Assembly (NCBI RefSeq): GCF_003205295.1
Contig: NZ_QJRP01000014.1
Location: 62,001-126,000, forward strand
DNA: 64,000 nucleotides
Direction of reading: 5' to 3'
Source of the DNA: Pseudomonas mosselii
GTDB taxonomy: Bacteria; Pseudomonadota; Gammaproteobacteria; Pseudomonadales; Pseudomonadaceae
Shown: positions 32,221 to 40,560 of the stretch, piece after piece
How positions within the stretch are numbered: position 1 is the first letter of the stretch
How the letters are laid out: each line of letters starts with the position of its first letter
Notes under the pieces: generated by a model
Seen by the model: only the letters and a program-made list of their open reading frames with translations
Databases searched by the model: none
What the model was told of the DNA's origin: nothing
Position numbers and translations under genes: made by a program

Positions 32221-32241
32221 TGGGGCCGCTTTGCGGCCCCA
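32221..32241. terminator. Bidirectional hairpin terminator
   Basis: TGGGGCCGC and GCGGCCCCA form a 9-bp stem with a TTT loop between the convergent PepSY and rpmJ2 genes. A moderately T-rich stretch follows on the plus strand. Confidence 0.7.
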
Positions 32242-32257
32242 TTCGCTTATCTTGCGG

Positions 32258-32404
32258 CTACCCCCGCTTCTTCTTCACCCCGCCCTGCCTGGCCTTGAAC
32301 CGCGGATTGGACTTGCAGATCACATAGATCCGGCCACGACGCTTGACCACCTGGCAATCACGATGACGGCGCTTGGCCTGCTTGAGTGAGGACAGTACTT
32401 GCAT
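32258..32404 (-). CDS. rpmJ: Ribosomal protein L36 paralog, zinc-independent (C-minus)
   Basis: 48-aa protein beginning [20 protein letters not shown] and containing [17 protein letters not shown] sequence (here [17 protein letters not shown]). It lacks the CxxC zinc site of ordinary L36 and is of the YkgO/RpmJ2 type that replaces the zinc form when zinc is scarce. ATG 32404 has GGAGG seven nt upstream. Divergent from a TonB receptor gene with Zur-box-like sites between, which supports zinc control. Confidence 0.92.
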   Translation of the reverse strand: MQVLSSLKQAKRRHRDCQVVKRRGRIYVICKSNPRFKARQGGVKKKRG

Positions 32405-32416
32405 GGGAACCTCCAG

Positions 32417-32439
32417 CTACGTAATAACATTACAATAAC
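32417..32439 (-). promoter_or_regulatory. Zur-box-like site, rpmJ2 side
   Basis: Read on the minus strand, GTAATGTTATTACGTA matches the second site at 32507 at 13 of 16 positions and resembles gamma-proteobacterial Zur operators (AT-rich GTTAT-centred palindromes). It lies 15 nt before the rpmJ2 start. Confidence 0.65.
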
Positions 32440-32506
32440 GCGAATCATTCCTATCTGACAATCACGCCGTAAACCACAGCTCCCTATGGCGTCAGAGCAA
32501 TAGTAA

Positions 32507-32525
32507 ATGTTACGTTATTACATAT
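32507..32525 (+). promoter_or_regulatory. Zur-box-like site, TonB-receptor side
   Basis: ATGTTACGTTATTACATAT lies 17 nt before the GTG start of the receptor gene and is the inverted partner of the site at 32417. Together they suggest Zn-Zur repression in both directions. Confidence 0.65.
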
Positions 32526-32541
32526 TAATTGGAGATCCCCC

Positions 32542-34632
32542 GTGAACCCTCGCGCACCGCTTCTGGCCGGCCTCACCCTGGGCCTGTTCGGCCAACCCCT
32601 CTCGGCAGCCCAACCCCTGCTGCTGGAGGAAACCTCGATCACCGACGCCTACCTCGAAGAGCGTGCCGACGGCCCGGTGCAAGGCTATCGCGCCACCCGC
32701 TCGGCCACCGCCACCCGCACCGACAGCGATATCCGCGACACCCCGCAGAGCATCCAGGTGGTGCCCGCCCAGGTGATCAAGGACCTCAACACCACCCGCA
32801 TCGACCGTGCCCTGGACTTTGCCGGCGGCGTGTCGCGGCAGAACAACTTCGGCGGCCTGACCTTCCTCAACTACAGCGTGCGCGGCTTCACCACCGGCGA
32901 GCTGTACAAGAACGGCTTTGCCATCAACCGCGGCAGCTACAGTTCCCCGGACACCTCCAGCATCGAGCGCATCGAAGTGCTCAAGGGCCCGGCCGCCAGC
33001 CTCTATGGCCGTGGCGACCCTGGCGGGCTGGTCAATATCGTCAGCAAGCGCCCCCAGGCCGAGACCTTCAGCACCCTCAGCCTGAGCGCGGGCAGCTGGG
33101 ACCGCTACCGCACCGCCCTGGATGCCAACGCGCCCCTGGACAGCGAAGGCAACCTGCTGGGCCGGATCAACCTGGCGGTCGAGGACAACGGCAGTTTCCG
33201 CGATCACGTGAACAGTGAACGGCGCATTGTCAGTCCGTCGCTGAGCTGGCAGCTGTCGCCGGACACCCGGGTGATGCTCGATGCCGAGTTCTCGCGCACC
33301 GAATCGGTGTTCGACCGGGGCATTCCGGCGGTCAACGGCCAGATGGGTTCGGTGCCGCGCTCGGCCTTCATGGGCGAACCCAACGACGGCAAGATCCGCA
33401 ACGACAACCAGACCCTCGACCTGGCGCTGGAGCACTTTCTCAACGACGACTGGAAGCTGCGCCTGGCCAACCACTACACCCAGGGCACGCTCAAGGGCAA
33501 CAGCTCCGAGCCCCAGGCCCTGGTCGGCAACATCCTCACCCGCTTCTACCGCGAGCGTGACTTCGAGTGGAACGACAACATCACCCAGGCCGAGCTGCAC
33601 GGCCAGTTCCAGCTGCTCGGCTGGCAGCACCAGAGCCTGATCGGGCTTGAATACGAAAACTACCGCAACAGCCAGAAATACCCGCAAAGCGCGACCTCGG
33701 CAGGCTATGGCCTGGACATCTACAACCCGGTGTACGGCAAGCCCAAGCCGACGCTTACACGGGCCAACGACTTCTTCGAACGCACCGAAAGCCATGCTCT
33801 CAACCTGCAGGACCAGATCGCCTTCACCGAGCGCCTGCGCGGCCTGCTCGGTGTGCGCCTGGAGCGCATCGAACAGACTGCGCAGAACCGCTCCACTGGG
33901 GTCAGCAACAGCCAGGCGAAGGATGTCGCCACGCCACGCGTAGGGCTGCTGTACCAGCTGACCCCACAGGTCGGCGTCTTCGCCAACGCCTCGACGTCGT
34001 TCAAGCCCAATACCATTGGTACCCAAGGGCAGGTGTACAAGCCCGAGAAAGGCATCGGCTACGAGACCGGGCTGAAGCTCGACCTGTTTGACAGTCGCCT
34101 CGGCGCCACGCTGGCGCTGTTCCATATCGACAAGGAAAACGTCATCACCACCGACGCCTTCGGCGAGAGCGTGGCGGCGGGCGAAGCGCGCAGCCAAGGC
34201 CTGGACCTGCAGTTCAGCGGCCAACTGACCGACGCCGTGCGGGTGATCGGTGCCTACGCCTACATCGATGCCGAGGTCACCAAGGGCGACGCGGCCCTGC
34301 CCAAGGGCAGCGACTTGCTGGGCATTGCCCGCAACAGCGCCAGCGTGATGGGCGTGTACGAGTTCCAGGACGGTGCCCTGCGCGGCTCGGACGTTGGCGC
34401 GGCGTTCAACTATGTCGGCGAGCGCTCCGGCCAGGCCGGCAGCCACTTCACCCTGGATGCCTACAGCACGGTCGACCTGCTGGCGCACTACAAGGCCAGC
34501 GAGCAGGTTACCGTGGGGCTGAACCTCAACAACCTGTTTGATCGCAAGTACTACGAACGCTCGTACAACAGTTCGTGGGTGCTGCCGGGCGATCCGCGCA
34601 ACGTCAGCGTAAGCCTGACCCTGAACCTCTAA
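32542..34632 (+). CDS. TonB-dependent receptor, probably Zur-controlled (zinc uptake)
   Basis: Outer-membrane receptor of 696 aa from GTG 32542 (GGAG nine nt upstream). Signal peptide to about PLSAAQ (residue 23), plug (about 60-165, with RGFTTGELYKNGFAINRG and EVLKGPAASLYGRGDPGG), barrel ending VSLTLNL. The plug is of the siderophore-receptor class, so zinc could be taken up as a metallophore complex. The zinc assignment rests on the Zur-like boxes and the rpmJ2 neighbour, not on the protein itself. Confidence 0.85.
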   Translation: MNPRAPLLAGLTLGLFGQPLSAAQPLLLEETSITDAYLEERADGPVQGYRATRSATATRTDSDIRDTPQSIQVVPAQVIKDLNTTRIDRALDFAGGVSRQNNFGGLTFLNYSVRGFTTGELYKNGFAINRGSYSSPDTSSIERIEVLKGPAASLYGRGDPGGLVNIVSKRPQAETFSTLSLSAGSWDRYRTALDANAPLDSEGNLLGRINLAVEDNGSFRDHVNSERRIVSPSLSWQLSPDTRVMLDAEFSRTESVFDRGIPAVNGQMGSVPRSAFMGEPNDGKIRNDNQTLDLALEHFLNDDWKLRLANHYTQGTLKGNSSEPQALVGNILTRFYRERDFEWNDNITQAELHGQFQLLGWQHQSLIGLEYENYRNSQKYPQSATSAGYGLDIYNPVYGKPKPTLTRANDFFERTESHALNLQDQIAFTERLRGLLGVRLERIEQTAQNRSTGVSNSQAKDVATPRVGLLYQLTPQVGVFANASTSFKPNTIGTQGQVYKPEKGIGYETGLKLDLFDSRLGATLALFHIDKENVITTDAFGESVAAGEARSQGLDLQFSGQLTDAVRVIGAYAYIDAEVTKGDAALPKGSDLLGIARNSASVMGVYEFQDGALRGSDVGAAFNYVGERSGQAGSHFTLDAYSTVDLLAHYKASEQVTVGLNLNNLFDRKYYERSYNSSWVLPGDPRNVSVSLTLNL

Positions 34633-34654
34633 ACCTCTGATTCAAGGGACTGTC

Positions 34655-35377
34655 ATGCATCCATCACTGAAACTGGCCGCCCTGCTGGCCATGACCATCA
34701 GCGCCGACGCCGGCGCCCACGGCCTGTGGACCGAGCAGCGACGCGGCAACATCGAGGCGGTATACGGCCATGGCGCCGAAGATGACGCCTACAAGGCCGA
34801 GAAGATCAAGCGCGCCTGGGCGTTCGACAGCGCCGGCAAGATGATTCCGGTCAGCGTCGAGCGCCTGGCCGACCATGCTCGCCTGCAACCGCTCTCCCCG
34901 CCCGCGGCGCTGGCGGTGGTACTGGACAACGGACCGTGGTCACAGCGCCCGGACAAACAATGGGTCAACCAGGACCGCACCCAGGTCAAGGATGCCATCG
35001 CCTCGACTCACAGCTTCAAGTACAGCCTGGCCATTTACCAGGGCAGCGCCCGTTTGCCCAAGCTGGACATGCTGCGCCTGGCCATCGTGCCGCTGAGCGA
35101 CCCGCTCAAGGTGGGGCCCGGCAACCTGCTGCAAGTGCAGGTCCTGATCGACGGCAAGCCCGCGCCGGGTATTCCCCTGCAGGGCGACTACCGGGGCGCG
35201 CCTGATCAGGTCAGCGCCACGACCGGCGCTGACGGCCGGGCGCTGATCAAGGTGCGCAACGAGGGCCTGAACATCATTGCCGCCCAAGCCACGCGGCCGC
35301 TGCCCGAAGGGTCCCCCGTGGCGCAACAGAGCCTGTTCAGCTCATTGACCTTCCTGGGCGAACCGCACCACGAATAG
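34655..35377 (+). CDS. DUF4198-type periplasmic metal-associated protein
   Basis: 240-aa exported protein: signal peptide (MHPSLKLAALLAMTISADAGA), then a mature N-terminus HGLWTEQR, where an N-terminal His can bind metal. DUF4198/NikM-like proteins accompany nickel, cobalt and zinc uptake genes. It begins 22 nt after the receptor, so they are co-transcribed. The C-terminal part (QVLIDGKPAPGIPLQGDYRG) looks like an Ig-like beta domain. Confidence 0.75.
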   Translation: MHPSLKLAALLAMTISADAGAHGLWTEQRRGNIEAVYGHGAEDDAYKAEKIKRAWAFDSAGKMIPVSVERLADHARLQPLSPPAALAVVLDNGPWSQRPDKQWVNQDRTQVKDAIASTHSFKYSLAIYQGSARLPKLDMLRLAIVPLSDPLKVGPGNLLQVQVLIDGKPAPGIPLQGDYRGAPDQVSATTGADGRALIKVRNEGLNIIAAQATRPLPEGSPVAQQSLFSSLTFLGEPHHE

Positions 35378-35504
35378 CCACGTCACGCCAGGCCGCAACG
35401 ACCGGGGTGCCGATGAGGAAGATGGCGAACAGCATCCAGCCGAACAGCAAACCGCTCCAGGCGTGCAGCCATGAAAGGGATTGGGTGATGGTTTTCTGCT
35501 TCAT
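35378..35504 (-). pseudogene. Fragment of a PepSY-type TM protein
   Basis: From ATG 35504 the frame gives MKQKTITQSLSWLHAWSGLL and FGWMLFAIFLIGT, the first membrane segment of a PepSY_TM protein, then loses similarity and runs into the 3' end of the DUF4198 gene (stop at 35337). More than 300 residues are missing. The start overlaps the stop of the upstream small frame (ATGA). The deletion junction is somewhere in 35378-35410. Confidence 0.75.
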
Positions 35505-35596
35505 CCCAGGCGCTCCAGCAGTTGCGGCCAGAAGCCGATCAGCGCCAACAGCACGGCGGCGACGATGCGCGAGAGCATGGGCCAGGAGAGGTTCAC
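35501..35596 (-). CDS. Small membrane protein remnant or gene (31 aa)
   Basis: GTG 35596 opens a 31-codon frame with one hydrophobic helix (MLSRIVAAVLLALIGFWPQL). It sits between the receptor remnant and the PepSY fragment and overlaps the latter by ATGA, so it was the middle gene of the old operon. Small one-helix proteins occur at this place in receptor-PepSY operons. Whether it is still made is unknown. Confidence 0.55.
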   Translation of the reverse strand: MNLSWPMLSRIVAAVLLALIGFWPQLLERLG

Positions 35597-35610
35597 GGTT
35601 TGCAATCCTT

Positions 35611-35715
35611 GGGGGCGCGTTGCGCCCCTTTCGCGGCACAAGGCCGCTCCTACAGAAGATCACGTCCCTCTGTAGGAGCGGCCTTGTGCCGCGAAAGGGC
35701 TGCGCAGCAGCCCCG
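35611..35715. repeat. REP-type inverted repeats
   Basis: Three alternating copies of the GTAGGAGCGGCCTTGTGCCG unit and flanking GGGGCGC/GGGCTGCGCAGCAGCCC hairpins, lying between the small frame and the receptor remnant. Confidence 0.8.
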
Positions 35716-35722
35716 CTTGTCA

Positions 35723-36142
35723 TCAGAACGAGGTGGTCACCGATGCATAGAATGCGCGCCCCGGCTCGTTGTAGGTCGCCGCGCCGGCGCTGGTCCCCGC
35801 TCCTTCGCGGTAAACGCGCTTGTCGAACAGGTTGCTGATACCGGCGCCGAACGACAGGTTCTTGTTCACCGCGTAGGCACCACCGATGCCCCAGACATGG
35901 TACGGATCAAGGGTCTTCAGCTCGTTCTGCGCCGTGACGCTGACCTCGCGGGTCGGATTGAACTGGCGCGGCTCCTGCTTGCCGTAGTAGGTGCCGGTCA
36001 GGCTCAGCGACAGGGCCTCGGTCACCTGCCAGTCGAGCATGGTGTTGACGGTGTACTCCGGCACCACCGACAACGGGTTGCCGTCGCTGTCCTCGATGGC
36101 GAGGATGCGCACCGGGGCATGGGAAGCAAGAGCCGACTGCAT
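35723..36142 (-). pseudogene. Internally deleted FepA/PfeA-type TonB receptor
   Basis: A 139-codon frame whose last 120 residues are the C-terminal barrel of a ferric-enterobactin-type receptor (VPEYTVNTMLDWQ, GISNLFDKRVYREG, AATYNEPGRAFYASVTTSF). The promoter region, a Fur box and AAGG ribosome-binding site are still in place before ATG 36142, but only about nine codons of the start remain before the barrel end; some 600 codons are gone. A complete receptor is about 740 aa. It cannot function as a receptor. Confidence 0.85.
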
Positions 36143-36152
36143 GGATTACCTT

Positions 36153-36171
36153 GCGAATGATAATGATTGCT
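36153..36171 (-). promoter_or_regulatory. Fur box of the decayed receptor operon
   Basis: GCGAATGATAATGATTGC matches about 13 of 19 positions of the Fur consensus, with a perfect central AATGATAATGATT-like core. It is 10 nt upstream of the remnant's start codon, so the iron-controlled promoter outlived its gene. Confidence 0.75.
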
Positions 36172-36375
36172 TGTCGCGTATTCTGACAAATCCCATCCCT
36201 TCGGCACAAATCCGATCGTTCCCAGCGCTCCATGAAGGAAACTTCATATTTGCCGCCACCCCCCTGGAAGCGGGGCCGAGCGGCGTTGCGTGGTGGCTGC
36301 GCGGCTGGGCTCGCCTTGAGCCCCCCTGCCCGCCCGCGTAGCATCGCGACCCCATTGCGTGACACCACGAAGCCC

Positions 36376-38268
36376 ATGCCCCAGCCCATTCCCCTCAAGG
36401 ACCACGAAACGGAAAAGCACCTGGTCAACCGCCGGTTGCTGGCCTGCGCCCTGCTGGTGATGAGCCTGGTGGCGGTGCTGGTGGGTCGGCTCTATGTACT
36501 GCAGGTGCTGCAGCACGACCAGCAGAGCGCGGTGTCGGAGAACAACCGCGTGCACGTGCTGCCGATTCCGCCCGAGCGCGGCCTGATCTACGACCGCAAC
36601 GGCGTGGTGCTGGCCGACAACAAGCCCAGCTTCAACCTGACCATGACCCGCGAGCGGGCTGGCGACCCGGCGCGGGTGCTCGACAGCCTGGCGCAGATCC
36701 TCACGCTGTCCGAGGACGACCGCCAGCAGTTCGACAAGGACCTGCGCCGCGGTCGCAAGCCGTTCGAGCCGGTGACCCTGCTGGTGGGTCTGAGCGAAGA
36801 GCAGATCGCCCTGATCGCGGTCAACCAGTTCCGCCTGCCGGGGCTGGAGGTCGAGCCGCAGTTCATCCGCGAATACCCGCTGGCCGAGCACTTCGCCCAT
36901 TCGGTGGGCTACGTCGGACGCATCAACGAAAAGGAAGCCAGGACCCTCGACAGCACCGCCTACCGCGGCACCCAGTCGATCGGCAAGACCGGTATCGAGC
37001 GTTTCTACGAGAACGAACTGCACGGCCAGGTGGGCTACGAGGAAGTCGAGACCAACGCCCAGGGCCGGGTGATGCGCGTGCTCAACCACCACGACCCGGT
37101 GCCGGGCAAGGACATCGTGCTGAGCCTCGACGCCCACCTGCAGCAGGCCGCCGAAAAGGCCCTGGGCGATCGGCGTGGCGCGGTGGTGGTGCTCGACCCG
37201 GCCAATGGCGACGTGCTGGCGATGGTCAGCAACCCGGCCTTCGACCCCAACCTGTTCGTCAAGGGCATCAGCTACAGGCAATACGCCGCCCTGCGCGATT
37301 CCATCGACCGGCCGCTGTTCAACCGCGTGCTGCGCGGGCTGTACGCCCCCGGCTCGACGGTCAAGCCCGAGGTGGCCATCGCCGGCCTCGACAGCGGCGT
37401 GATCAACCCCGCCAGCCGGGTCTTCGACCCCGGCTACTACGAGCTGCCCAACTACGACCACAAGTACCGCAACTGGAACCGCACGGGCGATGGCTGGGTA
37501 GACATGTACACGGCGATCATGCGCTCCAACGACACCTACTTCTACGACCTCGCGCACAAGCTGGGCATCGACCGCCTGCACGACTACATGGCCGAGTTCG
37601 GCCTGGGCCAGAAGGTCTCGCTGGACATGTTCGAGGAAGCGCCGGGGCTGATGCCGTCACAGGCCTGGAAGCGCGCAACCCGGCGCCAGGCCTGGTTCCC
37701 CGGCGAGACGCTGATCCTCGGCATCGGCCAGGGCTACATGCAGGTCACGCCGCTGCAGCTGGCCCAGGCCACCAGCCTGCTGGCGAGCAAGGGTGCCTGG
37801 CACCGCCCGCACATGGCGCTGACCATCGGCGGCCAGGCGCCAGTCGACCCCAACCCGATGCCGGACATCGTGCTGCACGACAAGCACGCCTGGGACCAGG
37901 TCAGCCAGGGCATGCAGATGGTCATGCACGACCCGCGCGGCATCGCCCGCGCCGCCGCCGCCGGCGCGCAGTATCGCATCGCCGGCAAGAGCGGCACGGC
38001 GCAGGTGGTGGCGATCAAGCAGGGCGAGCGCTACAACCGCGACAAGACCCTCGAGCGCCACCGCGACAACGCCCTGTTCGTCGGCTTCGCACCGGCCGAG
38101 CATCCGGCAATGGTGGTGGCGGTGATGATCGAGAACGGCGAGGCCGGCGGCCGGGTGGCGGGACCCGTGGTGCGTGAGGTGATGGATGCGTATCTGCTGG
38201 ATCAGCAGGGGCATCTGAAAGTGCAGTATGCCGGGGCACCGCAGGCCAAGACCGTTCCACACTCCTAG
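36376..38268 (+). CDS. mrdA: Penicillin-binding protein 2 (paralog)
   Basis: Class B transpeptidase of 630 aa that cross-links septal or lateral-wall peptidoglycan in the periplasm. One membrane anchor (about 24-45), PBP dimerisation domain (PERGLIYDRNGVVLADN), and a transpeptidase domain with the nucleophile Ser327 in GSTVKP, SND in MRSNDTYFYD, and KSGTAQ. ATG 36376 is the family start. The usual mrdA neighbours (rodA, rlpA, mltB) are absent, so this is probably the second PBP2 that P. putida strains carry. Confidence 0.92.
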   Translation: MPQPIPLKDHETEKHLVNRRLLACALLVMSLVAVLVGRLYVLQVLQHDQQSAVSENNRVHVLPIPPERGLIYDRNGVVLADNKPSFNLTMTRERAGDPARVLDSLAQILTLSEDDRQQFDKDLRRGRKPFEPVTLLVGLSEEQIALIAVNQFRLPGLEVEPQFIREYPLAEHFAHSVGYVGRINEKEARTLDSTAYRGTQSIGKTGIERFYENELHGQVGYEEVETNAQGRVMRVLNHHDPVPGKDIVLSLDAHLQQAAEKALGDRRGAVVVLDPANGDVLAMVSNPAFDPNLFVKGISYRQYAALRDSIDRPLFNRVLRGLYAPGSTVKPEVAIAGLDSGVINPASRVFDPGYYELPNYDHKYRNWNRTGDGWVDMYTAIMRSNDTYFYDLAHKLGIDRLHDYMAEFGLGQKVSLDMFEEAPGLMPSQAWKRATRRQAWFPGETLILGIGQGYMQVTPLQLAQATSLLASKGAWHRPHMALTIGGQAPVDPNPMPDIVLHDKHAWDQVSQGMQMVMHDPRGIARAAAAGAQYRIAGKSGTAQVVAIKQGERYNRDKTLERHRDNALFVGFAPAEHPAMVVAVMIENGEAGGRVAGPVVREVMDAYLLDQQGHLKVQYAGAPQAKTVPHS

Positions 38269-38408
38269 GTCGATACGGGAGCGGCCCCGGTCTCATGGGA
38301 GCGGGCTTACACCGCGATAGGAGCCGCGTTCAGCACAACGAACTCAGTGTCGTGCATCGGCTGCGCCGGTGATCGCAGGTCGACCCGCGCCACAGGTCCT
38401 GAGTTGGA

Positions 38409-39035
38409 TCAAGCGGCGGTTCTGGGCATCAGGTCGTAGGGATGCTTCCAACCAGGTACCTCTTGAATACGTGCCTTCCATGCCTCGACATGACGGAAAT
38501 CGCTGAGCGCCAACCCCGTGTCCTCGGGCATGTACACGTACCCTGCCAGGGACAGGTCGGCAATGGTCAGGCGCCCGCCGACCATGAACGGCGTCTTGGC
38601 CAGATGCGCATCGACGATCTGGTAGGCCGCCCTGGCCCGCTCGCGCAGAAAGCGGGTGACATCCGACTCGCCCATCTGCTTCAGGCAAAAGATGAACCGC
38701 AACGCCGCGTAGTAGCTGGTGAACTTGTGGTTGTCGAACAGCATCCAGCGCCAGATCTCGCGCTTCTCAAAGTCGTCGCGCGGGCCGAACTGGCCGGTGC
38801 GTTCGGCCAGGTAGTCGAGGATCAAGGCCGACTGGGTGAGTTTCTCGCCGGCATGTTCCAGCACCGGCACCTCGCCCTGCTCGTTGACCGCGTCGCGCCA
38901 GTCCTGTCCGCGGGTCTGGCCGTGGAAGAAATCGACGAATACCGGCGCCCAGTCCTGGCCGGTGAGTTCGAGCATCAGCGCGACCTTGTAGGCGTTGCCG
39001 GATTCGGCGAAGCAGTGCAGCGTGTATTCGGCCAT
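38409..39035 (-). CDS. Glutathione S-transferase family protein
   Basis: 208 aa with an N-terminal thioredoxin-like domain (YTLHCFAESGNAYKVALMLE; EVPVLEHAGEKLTQSALIL with the cis-Pro) and a helical C-terminal domain. Ser or Asn in the first loop would be the thiol-stabilising residue. Substrate not predictable. Stand-alone gene. Confidence 0.88.
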   Translation of the reverse strand: MAEYTLHCFAESGNAYKVALMLELTGQDWAPVFVDFFHGQTRGQDWRDAVNEQGEVPVLEHAGEKLTQSALILDYLAERTGQFGPRDDFEKREIWRWMLFDNHKFTSYYAALRFIFCLKQMGESDVTRFLRERARAAYQIVDAHLAKTPFMVGGRLTIADLSLAGYVYMPEDTGLALSDFRHVEAWKARIQEVPGWKHPYDLMPRTAA

Positions 39036-39226
39036 GGCATCAGGTTCCCTTGATTGACGGACAGCAGGACTGGGAGAAGATCATGCGCGAGGGTTGTGGG
39101 TCAAATACACCGTGGCTCACGCTTGCAGGCGCTACATCACGAACGTATCGGAACTCCCGGCACGTCACACCGCTCTTAACATCATGCAGTAACACCCTTG
39201 GGCTTCACCTTTGCGGAGGACTCACC

Positions 39227-39544
39227 ATGCGTCATTTACTGCTCATCCCATCGCTGCTGCTCCTGCTCCCCGCCGGTGCCGCCCTGGCCCGTGTCGACGC
39301 CGGGGATGTCGCCACCTCGGCAGGGGTCTCCGCCTCGCTGTACTCCACCTTCAAGGACGACAAACGGATCATTCCCACCCGTGACGAACTGTCGGCCTTC
39401 GTCGCCAGTGGTGGTGCCATTCGCGGGGCTTACCTGGAGTCGGCGCTGGCGCACGTCCGCCAAGCCAATCCCGGATTGCAGGCCAGTGACGAGGAACTGG
39501 CCAGGGCACTGCTGTCGCAGGAAGACGGATTGGCCGATCACTGA
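39227..39544 (+). CDS. DUF2388-family exported protein
   Basis: 105 aa with signal peptide (to about ALA, residue 21) and a mature part DAGDVATSAGVSASLYSTF that is typical of the Pseudomonas-specific DUF2388/TIGR02448 family of unknown function. GGAGGA precedes ATG 39227. A second family member is at 48226-48540. Confidence 0.8.
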   Translation: MRHLLLIPSLLLLLPAGAALARVDAGDVATSAGVSASLYSTFKDDKRIIPTRDELSAFVASGGAIRGAYLESALAHVRQANPGLQASDEELARALLSQEDGLADH

Positions 39545-39556
39545 TCGCAGAAAACC

Positions 39557-39577
39557 CGGGGTCGCCGTGCGGCCCCG
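39557..39577. terminator. Bidirectional hairpin between convergent genes
   Basis: CGGGG and CCCCG with an inner GC pair form a stem between the DUF2388 gene and the 5'-nucleotidase gene; an AAAA run precedes it, so it serves the minus strand best. Confidence 0.55.
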
Positions 39578-39583
39578 TGTGAC

Positions 39584-40519
39584 TCACCCCGCCCGGTTGG
39601 TCACCCCGAACGGGATATGCACCGATGGCACCACCGTGCTGGTGCTCTTCAAGTGGCCTGACTGGTCATCGAAGAAGATATGCGGCTTGAGCACCTGCAG
39701 CACCCGCCGCTTCTCGATACCTCCGAGGAAGAACGCATCGTTGGCCATCACCCCCCAGCTTTTCAGGGTGTTGAGCGCCCGCTCGTGGGACGGCGCGTTG
39801 CGCGCGGTGACGATCGATACCCGCAGGCGGTTCTCGTAGCCGGGATGGGCCAGCTTGTGCTGCTCCTCGGCCGCCTGGATACGGGCGATGCGCACGAAGA
39901 ACTCCTTGAGCGGGCCGGGGTTGTGCGGCTGGGTGACGTTGATCACTTCATGGGCGTGGAAGCTGTCCAACCCGCCCGACTGCATCACCGCCTCCGACTC
40001 ATCCCCGGCCAGCACGCCGTCGAAGTCGAAGGCGATGCGCAGGTTGTCGTCGCTTTCATCATCATCGAACTTCGAGTCCAGCACCTGCCCCGCCGGGTAG
40101 CCGGCCTTGATCGCGGCGTCGACGTGCTGCTTGTCGGCGGACAGGAACAGGGCGATGTTCAGCGCCGGGATGTACTCGTAGGGTGAACGGCCCTGGGTGA
40201 AGATCGCCCGGGTCATGTTCAGGCCGTAATGGCCGATGGTCTTCATCACCCGCATGCCGGTGTCCGGGTCGTTCTGCGACAGCAGCACCACCTCCACCAG
40301 CGGGTCCTCGGGATCGCCGCGCAGGTCATTGAGGGCCAGAAGGCGCTTGATGAAGGGATAGGCGATGCCCTTGCCCAGCGGCACGTCCAGGTGCTGCTCC
40401 TGGTACTTGCGGTACTGCGCCTCGCCCTCGCGCCGGAACACCGCGTCCGATTCGCTGAGGTCGAACACAGCGCTGGAGGCGACTCCGATGACCAGGCGAT
40501 CATCCAGTTCGAAGGCCAT
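39584..40519 (-). CDS. 5'-nucleotidase (PF06189 family)
   Basis: Cytosolic-type nucleotidase of 311 aa. HAD-like motif DFDGVLAGDESE (about residue 171) and conserved RVSIVTARNAPSHERA and FLGGIEK regions. Family members dephosphorylate nucleoside monophosphates such as AMP. Start ATG 40519 (MAFELDD) is the family start; a longer frame upstream is not supported. Confidence 0.88.
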   Translation of the reverse strand: MAFELDDRLVIGVASSAVFDLSESDAVFRREGEAQYRKYQEQHLDVPLGKGIAYPFIKRLLALNDLRGDPEDPLVEVVLLSQNDPDTGMRVMKTIGHYGLNMTRAIFTQGRSPYEYIPALNIALFLSADKQHVDAAIKAGYPAGQVLDSKFDDDESDDNLRIAFDFDGVLAGDESEAVMQSGGLDSFHAHEVINVTQPHNPGPLKEFFVRIARIQAAEEQHKLAHPGYENRLRVSIVTARNAPSHERALNTLKSWGVMANDAFFLGGIEKRRVLQVLKPHIFFDDQSGHLKSTSTVVPSVHIPFGVTNRAG

Positions 40520-40560
40520 GGGGTTTTCCTTGTCTTGATATAGGTTGAACGCGAATCCGG

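Noticed and set aside
32518..34488. 656-codon minus-strand frame opposite the Zur-linked receptor
   Set aside because: Antisense shadow of a real receptor gene with GTG start and ribosome-binding site.
36376..38268. PBP3 (ftsI)
   Set aside because: Overall order, dimerisation domain and C-terminus fit PBP2; no dcw cluster neighbours.
38277..38312. Possible further REP pair after the PBP2 gene
   Set aside because: Only partial GGGAGCGG units are present, without the facing arm; left unannotated.
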